Shown piece by piece: positions 10,324 through 17,886 of a stretch of 17,886 nt of DNA. Origin of the DNA: Cylindrobasidium torrendii FP15055 ss-10 (taxonomy: Eukaryota > Basidiomycota > Agaricomycetes > Agaricales > Physalacriaceae); the NCBI GenBank assembly GCA_000934385.1, contig KN880815.1:1-17886 (forward strand), read 5' to 3'. The number at the start of each line of letters is the position of its first letter. Position 1 is the stretch's first letter. The notes below the pieces were generated by a model. The model saw only the letters and a program-made list of their open reading frames with translations. It searched no databases and was not told the DNA's origin. Made by a program: the position numbers and the translations under genes.

Positions 10324-10965
10324 ATGTTGTTCGCCGTTCTGTCCTTCATTCTGCTTGCTGGTCAAGGCGCGTTTTCTACACTGCGCGCGCACGCTTTGAA
10401 GCTGAACAGACGTAGCCCTGGCTTTTAACATCACCCTTGGGACGTCCGTTATCCAAGCTTCGGATCTACTCAACTTTCCTCTCGAAGGCAACTTTGCCTC
10501 TGTATGTTCTGTTCACCATTTTGCTCACCGCAATTTGACCATTAAACAGTGTGCGGCGAACTGCACCACGGCGCAGACTGCAATCGATGACGGCGGTTCG
10601 GATGCTACCAGTATTTGCTCGGCGGAGACGGCTTCGAAGGTTCTGAGCTGCCAGCAATGCTTGTTTACCAGCCTCCTCGCGGCCAACACCTTGCCTCCGG
10701 ATCCTCGTATGGGCAGCCAGCCTTTTCTTGCTGGTAAGTGTCCCCCTACCTCTGTGTTCTACTGGCTAATGTCGTATTAGCCTATGGAACTTCTTGCGCG
10801 GCTGATGCCAATGTTACTTTCACCGCTCCCCAAACCGCCCTTGCCCTGCCACCGTTCTGGGACGGGCCGACTGGTATTGAGGTTCCCCTTGTTGGCCTGG
10901 TATTTGTCGTCGGTGCAGGCGCATTCATGGGCATCGGCGCTATCGTTCTATTGAGTAACATGTGA
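10324..10965 (+). CDS. Small six-cysteine membrane-anchored secretory-pathway protein
   Basis: Proposed CDS is join(10324..10360,10410..10501,10550..10733,10781..10965): 165 residues, introns of 49, 48 and 47 bp. The first 12 residues (MLFAVLSFILLA) plus DVALA make a typical signal peptide with likely cleavage after Ala17. The lumenal part has six cysteines at 44, 48, 66, 77, 80 and 110, giving C-x3-C-x17-C-x10-C-x2-C-x29-C, an even number that could form three disulfides. Sequons occur at 19, 47 and 115. A hydrophobic helix at about 140-162 (Gly/Val/Phe-rich) ends in SNM only three residues before the stop. A hydrophobic C-terminus could be a membrane anchor or, less likely, a GPI signal. 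I do not recognise the family; similar small proteins are common but uncharacterised in mushroom-forming fungi. The first exon is only 37 nt and the first intron splits the signal peptide. Confidence 0.85.
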
Positions 10966-11524
10966 GGATTATATGCGTTCGCAGGGTTATTGCTGGGAGT
11001 GGGCAGTGTTGTGGGCAGATGGGTGGACTTCTATTGCGTATGTCGAGATTGGTATTGGGTATATGGCACAGGTGTCGTATACTAGCTTACTCCTGCGAAT
11101 GACGACCGTGCTGGCCTGCTCTGAGCTTGATGGTGACTTGCGTTATGTAAACGCGTGTGCACAGTGCAACAGTAGAATGCGGTCAGGCATCGGCTTCAGC
11201 TATCGCCTTCCCGACACACATACCTGCAACGCTGATTGGGCAGCAAATCGTCCCGTATAGCTTGTATAAATGGGTCCATATGCTACTATCCCAAGGTGTG
11301 AGCAGCCCATAAAGTAAGTAGTCAAAGAACGCGCACACCGCACTAACGCCACATCAGCGGAGCTTCAAATGCATTGACTCCGCTCGGCTTCGGCCGGCAC
11401 GCGTCCGGGACCACGCCTACGTCCCAGCTGCCTGACATCAACACCCACTCCGTTGCCGCCCCCGTCGACGCTGTTCTTCGCATTCCTCATTTCGTTTGCT
11501 GTCGTACTGGTATTCTGAAGCAAA
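10966..11524 (+). other. Intergenic region and leader of V-ATPase subunit c gene
   Basis: The first ~250 bp is probably the 3' UTR of the cysteine-rich gene; an open frame (10973-11260) has no recognisable content. A TATAAA-like element (TATAAAT) lies at about 11265-11271. Beyond it are a putative leader intron (11314-11357) and a two-codon upstream ORF (11369-11377). From there to 11524 the plus strand has no further ATG, consistent with a transcribed leader. An ACGCGT hexamer sits at 11399. Confidence 0.5.
11314..11357 (+). other. Putative 5'-UTR intron of V-ATPase subunit c gene
   Basis: A 44 bp stretch starts with an ideal donor GTAAGTA, has a branch-like CACTAAC, and ends in ACATCAG. 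Size and signals match the coding introns of this window. It lies 168 bp before the start codon, so it would be in the leader. No RNA evidence was available. Confidence 0.55.
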
Positions 11525-12375
11525 ATGTCCGACCTTTGCCCCGTCTACGCTCCCTTTTTCAGCGCTATGGTATGTCTACGTAGACCAAGCGCGAAACCCC
11601 TCTCACATCAACCGCGCAGGGCTGCACCAGCGCTATTGTCTTCACTTGTAAGAAATTTCACCAAGGTAGTTTGACGAGAAGCTGACCATGGCGCGCAGGC
11701 ATCGGAGCTAGGTGCGCAGGATGCAACCGGACCATCATAATGTACTAAGCGTGCTTCAACAGCTATGGCACTGCAAAGTCTGGCGTCGGCATTTCCGCCA
11801 TGTCCGTACTGCGCCCCGACTTGATGATGAAGTGTGTTGTTCCCGTCATTATGGCTGGTATCATTGCCGTATGTTCCCCCTCTTTCCAATTTTGCGTGTT
11901 TAAAGGGCTCATTTTTGATAGATCTACGGCCTTGTCGTATCTGTCCTCATTGCAGGTGACTGTACGTCCGGGAACATTGCCCTATATGCGCTTGGTTTCA
12001 TTGTCATTTAGTGTCCGCAACTATGCCCCTCGCGCAAGGCTTCATCCAGCTCGGTGCCGGTCTCTCTGTCGGCCTCGCTGGTCTGGCCGCTGGATTCGCC
12101 ATTGGTATTGTTGGAGATGCTGGTGTCCGTGGGACTGCCCAACAGCCCAGGCTTTTCGTCGGCATGGTGCGTCCTCACGCGTTCTTTCTCATCAGACCAT
12201 AACTCTAACACTACATGCAGATTCTCATTCTCATTTTCGCTGAAGTTCTGGGTCTCTACGGTCTCATTGTTGCCCTCATCATGAACACCAACGGTGCCAA
12301 CGTCGCGAACACTGTCACCGTGCGTTTCTCTTGAAGGCTGTGCAAACTCTCATTCTCACAAACTTACAGTGCTAA
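11525..12375 (+). CDS. vma3: V-type H+-ATPase 16 kDa proteolipid subunit c
   Basis: Ring subunit of the membrane V0 sector of the vacuolar proton pump; carries the proton through the membrane as the ring rotates, acidifying vacuoles and Golgi/endosomes. Proposed CDS is join(11525..11569,11620..11647,11699..11711,11763..11868,11922..11961,12012..12166,12221..12319,12370..12375): 163 residues, seven introns of 50-54 bp. Length and sequence closely follow fungal VMA3: CPVYAPFF at the N-terminus, [88 protein letters not shown]. The proton-binding glutamate is Glu137 in the fourth helix. Four membrane helices fit the sequence. Exon 3 is just 13 nt, and the last exon is 6 nt (Cys codon plus stop). 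The exon 5 donor is set at 11962 rather than 11952 because it gives IAGDLSATM; the other choice gives IAGVSATM in the same frame. Identification is very secure. Confidence 0.97.
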
Positions 12376-13540
12376 ACGGATTGACGTACTGACATTGCGC
12401 GTGGACTGCGATTACGCACAATGGGACATTTCAGCTTAGTTGTTGTTACCTTGTGCAACTGTGAATACCCAACATCTTATATAATGTTCAGGTTGGACTC
12501 GACTGTTGGGTGTGTAACGAAAATCGATGACTCCCCCCCATGCTCCATGAACTGTCCACCAGTGTGTCATTTTCCTGGCATTTAATGTTAATGGTGCTAG
12601 CATGCCATGTTTGTTGTAAGAATCAAAGAGACGCTGTGCGCAATAAGTTCGTCTGAGCAATTCTGGATACGGGTTGATAACCTCGAGGATATGGTGCCCT
12701 AGGTGCACATCTACGGAATGCGGGCTCGGCAAGCCCTGCTCTTGCATAACTGAATCTGTAGGTATGGACATTTGGGCAGAACCTGGGCAGAACTTTGAAA
12801 GTACATTGGACAAGCCGTGGCGGATCTCGAAGGAACAGAGCGGGGCGGGCGGGCGCTATAGGGAAATTGCGGGACTCTTGTAATTATGAACGGGTCGCTA
12901 GAGGCCGCTAGCCAAGGCACGATGACGAGGATGCGTCGCCCTTGCAGACGGAGCTTGATGGCAGTGATAGCAAGGCAAGTTGAAGGCAAGGCTAACCAAA
13001 TCGTGCTGATATTTACTACCGTACTTACCTAAAGACTGTTCACTTGCATTTGATTTCATGCTTTGCAATTGGTTCAAACGCTGGTCAGCGGATACCGCCT
13101 AGCAAGTCGGTCACCGAGTTGACCAGAGTCATGTACATTGGACGATGTGGGAGTGTCATGAGTATGTAAGTTCAGAAGGACCTCGCGCTTGGGAGGAACA
13201 CTGTTTGTTCGAAGTTGGCCTTCTGAGGCCTTCTGGGTCCACCTGGACTTCAAACGAAGTCGAAGCCTATGTTCAGCCAAGAGATATACAATCTTTGAGT
13301 GGCATCGGAATGAATCAATTCATTACTATTGACTCCGGCTAGCGGATCAACTCGATCATGCTCGGACCTCGTGACGGCCTCCCGGGCTTCCGATGTCCAC
13401 AAGACCTTTCGCTTTTTACCACCATCTCCTCTGAGTCTCTAGCCTCAGTCTAACCTCTACCCATCGATTTTCTGAAAGTCTTTCCACCGAAAGACTTCTA
13501 ACGACCTCTGCCACAGCGCACTCATTTCATAACTCATTGA
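12376..13540. other. Long gene-poor gap upstream of kinase
   Basis: This 1165 bp has no gene I can support. The left part must contain the subunit c 3' UTR, and the right part the kinase promoter. A minus-strand frame of 125 codons (12436-12813) has an ATG and ends in VAQGNNN but no recognisable family. A 68-codon minus frame (13074-13280) ends with LGDRLARRYPLTSV, recalling the GDQLARWT motif of the nearby oxygenase. A GCTAG...CTAGC short inverted repeat lies near 12897-12912 and the nonamer GGCCTTCTG repeats in tandem near 13217-13236. None of these is strong. Confidence 0.5.
13376..13540 (+). promoter_or_regulatory. Pyrimidine-rich upstream region of kinase gene
   Basis: The last ~165 bp before the kinase ATG are rich in C and T on the plus strand (for example CCATCTCCTCTGAGTCTCTA), which is typical around transcription starts of basidiomycete genes. 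There is no ATG between about 13400 and the start codon, so it is compatible with an unspliced leader. The exact start site cannot be seen. Confidence 0.45.
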
Positions 13541-15385
13541 ATGCCCTATTCGCTCTTCACCAAGACAGACTCTTCTCACCAAGACTCTCCGCCCCTCGGG
13601 AGCGCTGGAACATGCACCGGTAGCGGCCTGGGAAAGCATGCCATCGACAAAGAGAACGTGAAGGCGTTTACTGACATCGGGTCAGGCTCGGCCGACACCA
13701 TGCGCTCTGGGCAGATCGCCATACCGGCCCCCTCGAAGACTTTTTCGCCCCCTCCTGCCATTTCCACGGCGTCTCCCGCATCCCTCTTCCTCTCCGCATT
13801 CAGTCCGCCGCCAACAGCGACGGCCGTTGAAGACAGCGCCGCTGTCCAGGACACCGAGGGCAGTGTCGTGGGAAATTACATTCTAGGACGTATCATCGGA
13901 TATGGCGCCTCTAGTGTTGTTCGCCGGGCCACTCAGCGCACTGGAGGAGCCGACCCTGTTGCGGTCAAAATCGTAAAGTCCAAGACTTTGACGCGGCGGG
14001 AACGCAATGCCCTTGACAAGGAAGAAGAGATATGGTCGTCCCTCAGCCAAGAGCATATCCTTCCTTTGTTCGCTACCTACCGCCAGCCGAATGCCACTTA
14101 TTTTGTGACGCCGTTCTGCGAGGCAGGGTCTCTCTTCGACCTTCTGGATCGTGAGCGTACCAGTCGCATTCGTACAGGAGAGCTGCAAGGCCTTCCAGCG
14201 TCGGAGAGCGCTTTGCTCTTCCGTCAAGTGGTTCGCGGCCTGCGCTACCTCCACGAACAGGCTGGCATCGTGCACCGTGATATCAAGCTGGAGAATGTTC
14301 TCATCGACGACATCGGGAATTGTCGCATCGCCGACTTTGGCATGGCCAAGCACGTCGACGAAGTGGAAGACATTGAGAGCGACGACGAGACCCCGGAGCC
14401 AACCTGCGCATTGCACCGCACGATTTCTGTTTCAGCCAGCGCTTCGAGAGTTAACCCTCGTGTCCAACACGTCAAGACGCTCCCTCGGCACCGCAACTCC
14501 ACTACTGGTGTTCATCCACGCATGTCTTCATCGTTTGTTCCGGCCCCTACCAATCGATTCCAACCAGGCTCGCTGCCGTATGCAGCGCCAGAGCTATTGT
14601 CGGCAATGACCAAGCCAGTCGGATTCATGCAGGATATTTGGGCTGCAGGAGTCATCCTTTACGCCCTGATGGTCGGTCAGCTGCCCTTCGTTGACGCTTA
14701 CGAACCCCGTCTGGGAATCAAGATTCGGCACTGTGAGCCTTGTCAAGTTTCTAGCATTCCTCGCAGCTGACACATTCCACCAGCTGATGTCCATTATCCC
14801 GATGCTCTTCCCTCTGGGACGCTCCATGTTATGCGAGGCTGTCTTGAACGCAACACTGATTCTCGCTGGACAGCTGCAAAGCTTGATGAGGAGTCATGGG
14901 CCGTGGGTGGCGAGCTTGAACCTTTGGACACAACTGACCACGAGTCCATTGCGGACACCATCCACTCCCGCCCGCAGGAAAGCAAGGAACGGCGTTCCCG
15001 TAGCCGCGCACGTCGCTCCGCCTCCCGAGGTCCTCTGGCCGTAGCTGCTGGCTACTCCTATGCCCATTCCCTCTCCCATGTTCACACTCCAGTGTCTACT
15101 CTGTCTTCTTTGTTCATTCCTCGCGCTGAGACTGCCTCTGACTTGTCTGAGACGATGCAGTCTCCGGGCTCGTCTTCCATGTCGCCCATCCGCGGCCGCG
15201 ATAGAGTGAAGCACGAAGCGTATTCACGTTCTGCGAGCCCCAGTGTCTTACCCACAACTCCGACCGATGGAGAGCAGATGGAGATACAGCGAGGGCGAAA
15301 GCCCAGGACACCTCTGGATGATTTCGATATTCAACTTCAGGGCAGCTTCGAGCAGGCGCCCAAGGACATGATGCCGCCTGCTTGA
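13541..15385 (+). CDS. Serine/threonine protein kinase with long activation-loop insertion
   Basis: Proposed CDS is join(13541..14732,14784..15385): 597 residues with one 51 bp intron. Residues 1-110 are Ser/Pro-rich and disordered and contain a KEN tripeptide (37-39). The kinase domain spans about 113-430: glycine loop IGYGASSVV (119-127), Lys143 in VAVKIVK, helix-C glutamate near 161-163, catalytic HRDIKLEN (245-252) with Asp247, DFG (265-267), YAAPELL with APE at 349-351, and DIW (365-367). All catalytic residues are present, so it should be active. The glycine loop has Ser where the third glycine usually stands. About 81 residues separate DFG from APE, against roughly 20-35 in most kinases; the insertion is acidic first (EDIESDDETPEP), then Ser/Arg-rich with possible phospho-sites. 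The C-terminal ~150 residues are Ser/Pro/Arg-rich (RRSRSRARRSASRG). Style is closest to the CAMK/Nim1-like group; the exact subfamily and substrates are unknown. Confidence 0.95.
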
Positions 15386-15990
15386 AGCTAATGACGCTTG
15401 CGATTCTCTCTGTTATTTAATGATGTTGTGATGATTAAAATTATTGCTCGTGTATCGAGCACTTCCTCTCTTTCCTCCGTTTACGATACGATATTATTTA
15501 TGTGCGTAGTAGGTTCAGCCAAGAGATGTGCTGAATACTTGTGTAAGTTGTCGATCGATGTTCTCTACTCTACTGTACGCACTTCATTATCTCTCCCCCG
15601 TCACTTTTTTACATCTTCGTTTTTCCTTTTCCTCATTGTTATGCTGTATATTAGCCAATATGATCGATGTGGATACCCTATGGTGGTGCCAGGTGTGCTC
15701 GTGCAAGCCATGCGTTTCGTTCTCCCAAAACAGGTCGCCCGTGGTTCTGCGTCTGTCAGATGGCATTGTTTAGCATCTCATCGGCATTCTTTGGTCGAGA
15801 CTTCTGTCCACGGGTCCCAAAGTTGTGCCCCAGTTGTTCGATGCACAACTGTGGCTAGTAGCAGCAGGATGTAATACATATAATTTGTTCATTTCGGTCA
15901 ATCTTGTAGAAGAATCTCACACTGCTCCCCGACACGCGGGATAAATGTGCTTCAAGTTGGCCTTCCTGAGCGACGTGTATCTCATTCGCC
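15386..15990. other. Convergent 3' region between kinase and oxygenase
   Basis: Two genes converge here, so the 605 bp should hold both 3' UTRs. The first ~50 bp after the kinase stop are A/T-rich (TTATTTAATGATG, ATTAAAATTATT), fitting a polyadenylation region. A pyrimidine-rich tract at about 15593-15645 is followed by a tiny plus-strand frame (15660-15773) with a WWCQVCSCKPC cysteine cluster; it is too short and isolated to call. A longer frame (15398-15874) has no family resemblance. Confidence 0.5.
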
Positions 15991-17660
15991 CTACATCTTG
16001 GACTCCGCGTACGTCGCCTCCAGCCTAGACTTGACATAATCTCCAGCAGTGACAACCTCGTATTTCGCAGGGTTGTCTTCCGACACGCACCCAGAGATAG
16101 GCTGCAAATCCCCGATTCTCATTAGCATCGCGAGTCGACATTGAATAGCTGCATGAACGCACCTCCAGGCGAACGTTATAGTCCGTACCAAAGAACAACG
16201 GCATGGAGTACCGCTCGGTGCCAGACTTGTTGACAGCGCGGTGAACCGTCGACTTGAAGACGTCGTCTAATATTGCGATACCCAATTAGTCCTTGTAGAG
16301 ATGGTCGTGATCCTGAAAGAGAAGCGCACTTGTCCACCGAGCAAGCTGGTCACCAAGGTTGACCACAAACGTCCCTGGGATGGGCACGGCGTCTATCCAG
16401 CGTTTTTCTGTATTCATAACCTGAAGGGCTGGGATTTTATCTTGCCAAAGGATTGTGAAGCACTGTACGGCGCTCCATAAGCTCAAGTCCTCGAGTGCTT
16501 GAAACTTGTGTGCACACCTCATAACTAGTAGGGAGTCAGAGTCTGCCTATCTTAAAGCTTAGCATAGAAGGCACTCACTCTGTGTGCGCGCCGATGCCGA
16601 TGACGGTACCGTCCTCGGTCTCGGGGGTTGCATTTTGTGGCGGGTAATGCAACAAACGCATTATGGCAGCGGGCTTGGTCGTCTACACAATGTTCACATC
16701 AATTGATGAGAAGAAGGCATGGTATACACGTACCTTGTCCTCGAAAAAGTTCTCAGGCAGATCCAGAGCCAGGGCAAACAAAGGGAACAGGCGCTGGCCA
16801 AGCTCTACCGCGGCATGACTGGCGAGCAAGCGTTGTTATGATAGTTCTTAGATGAGTCGTCGAAATGCTTACTAGTATTGTAGCACCGGGTCCTTGAAGC
16901 TGTCGTCTGGAAGGTCAGGCCAAACGTTCCCACCGGCCATATCATGGCCTGTCGCTGAAGATTCGCCGCCAGACCCAGCATCCCAACCAATGTCAAAGCC
17001 TTAGAGAGATTGTTAGCTACAGAATTCGACATCAACCAAAGTGTAGCTAACCTTCATGCATGTCGCCCTTTCCCGTCGGGTCTGTGTTCTCGCCTAGCAG
17101 AGCAGTATACCCTTTGTAATTCGCCGTCTTGTGGATATCAAGCTGCCAGTGCGAGTATCTCATTAGTATAAAACTCTACACTCACATGTAGTAATTTTGA
17201 ACCTTCATTTTCTCCTCTGTTGGCCGTGCAAAGAACCGTTTACCTGCTTCGACAGCGCCCTCGATAACGCCCTGCTCGACACCATGGTTCGTCACTACCC
17301 ATACCGCAATTGTCAGCATCCATCCACGCTTCATTCAAGGGAATTCCTACCGTAGAAAAAGCCAACTAGGAATTTGGCCGTGGGCTTCAACACTCAGATA
17401 AGCTTGATAGAGCTATGCACGAACCGTTCACACAAGCATCCCGTATCCTGTCGGCCAACACCCTTCGCGCGGCGGGATCATGGCTTGTCGATTCAGATAT
17501 GTCTCTGCACAATAGATGCCTGAGTCTCTGAGCGACAACAACGACGAATGCCCAACATTATTGGAATCTGCTCGAAGGCACTTTCTGTCCGTTGGTTGCT
17601 CGCTAGAAAGCCAGGCGCCGGCTGAGGATGAAGAGTCTCGAGGTGGTGGTGGTGCCCCAT
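15991..17660 (-). CDS. Fe(II)/2-oxoglutarate oxygenase, isopenicillin-N-synthase-like
   Basis: Non-heme iron oxygenase that would oxidise a small molecule using 2-oxoglutarate and O2. Proposed CDS is complement(join(15991..16101,16163..16266,16330..16462,16518..16524,16579..16682,16734..16818,16873..16999,17052..17142,17203..17294,17351..17365,17425..17504,17557..17660)): 350 residues, 11 introns of 51-63 bp. The N-terminal DIOX_N part shows IPIIDIS (32-38) and GFFYVTNHGV (63-72); then [18 protein letters not shown] and HEGFDIGWD. The catalytic jelly roll has iron ligands His231 and Asp233 ([15 protein letters not shown]) and His288 (STVHRA), with the 2-oxoglutarate-binding Arg298 and Ser300 in RYSMP. 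All key residues are present, and the length is usual. The start at 17660 gives [10 protein letters not shown], a 30-residue extension before the conserved core with four consecutive histidines. Exon 9 is 7 nt and exon 3 is 15 nt. Such enzymes act in flavonoid-like, alkaloid or general secondary metabolism; no neighbouring pathway genes identify the substrate. Confidence 0.95.
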
Positions 17661-17886
17661 TTGTATTTCCTGTCAAGATTGGATGAGGAATACGTATGAC
17701 TGGTCAAAGCAAGACGCGAATCGCGATCGCATGATTGGATCATAGATAGATCCATCCACCATGCCACGGTCACGGGGAAGGAGTTCTGTGAGTAAGGTAG
17801 GCGACACCCATAAGCAACCGACCCCACGTGGCGCCTGTCACATCACCAAAAGGGGATTCAATTCAGTTCTGGCGACGCGATCTGAC
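17661..17886 (-). promoter_or_regulatory. Upstream region of oxygenase gene
   Basis: This 226 bp to the window edge is the presumed promoter and leader of the minus-strand oxygenase. A CACGTG E-box core lies at 17825-17830, about 165 bp from the start codon. An open frame (17603-17827) overlaps exon 1 out of frame and is not a gene candidate. Confidence 0.45.

Noticed and set aside
12436..12813. Minus-strand frame of 125 codons in the long gap
   Set aside because: Has a start and stop but no domain, no introns and no codon-use signal that I can verify; could be real but is not supportable by eye.
13066..13082. GGTTCAAAC resembling a tRNA B box
   Set aside because: The flanking bases cannot form a T-arm stem, and no A box or acceptor stem is found at the right spacing.
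13269..15525. 15-bp exact repeat GTTCAGCCAAGAGAT at about 13270 and 15511
   Set aside because: One 15-mer match in a window this size is within chance expectation, and flanks do not align; neighbouring short matches are in reversed order, so no duplication is implied.
15398..15874. Plus-strand frame of 158 codons after the kinase stop
   Set aside because: It begins in the presumed kinase 3' UTR, has erratic composition and lies in a convergent gap; no family match that I can recognise.
1..17886. Search for a biosynthetic cluster, transposon or defence-like system
   Set aside because: No transposase, reverse transcriptase, terminal repeats, polyketide/peptide synthase, P450 or terpene cyclase was seen; the genes are unrelated in function.

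Overview
This window looks like nuclear DNA from a filamentous basidiomycete, most likely an Agaricomycete. Eight protein-coding genes could be rebuilt by hand. Together they hold 52 inferred GT-AG introns, all 41 to 63 bp long, many with a CTNAC branch-point-like motif just before the acceptor. Uniform ~50 bp introns at this density, fungal-type gene families, and no operons or Shine-Dalgarno sites all point to basidiomycetes. I see no transposon, rRNA, tRNA or CRISPR array.

Layout, left to right. 1-744: no gene I can support. 745-2615 (-): five-exon triacylglycerol lipase with a complete Ser/Asp/His triad. 2810-6738 (+): a 20-exon gene for a ~1002-residue coiled-coil protein with about 690 proline-free residues and a basic tail; it shares a 194 bp divergent promoter with the lipase. 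7158-8482 (-): five-exon single-pass membrane protein of the fungal LEA_2-like family, convergent with the coiled-coil gene. 8842-10081 (-): four-exon protein with an N-terminal SAP motif and C-terminal membrane segments. 10324-10965 (+): small protein with a signal peptide, six cysteines and a C-terminal membrane helix, divergent from the SAP gene across 242 bp. 11525-12375 (+): V-ATPase proteolipid subunit c (VMA3 family), eight exons. 12376-13540: long stretch without a supported gene. 13541-15385 (+): two-exon Ser/Thr kinase with an ~81-residue activation-loop insertion. 15991-17660 (-): twelve-exon isopenicillin-N-synthase-like Fe(II)/2-oxoglutarate oxygenase containing a 7-nt microexon.

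The genes do not form an obvious pathway or biosynthetic cluster. This reads as an ordinary chromosome segment with unrelated housekeeping and fungus-specific genes packed tightly. The points most worth a second look are the long uncharacterised coiled-coil protein, the 7-nt exon at the oxygenase active site, the kinase activation-loop insertion, the SAP-plus-membrane protein, and the two-codon upstream ORF and putative leader intron before the V-ATPase gene. All exon joins are manual inferences from reading frame, splice signals and family resemblance; no alignment or RNA evidence was available.
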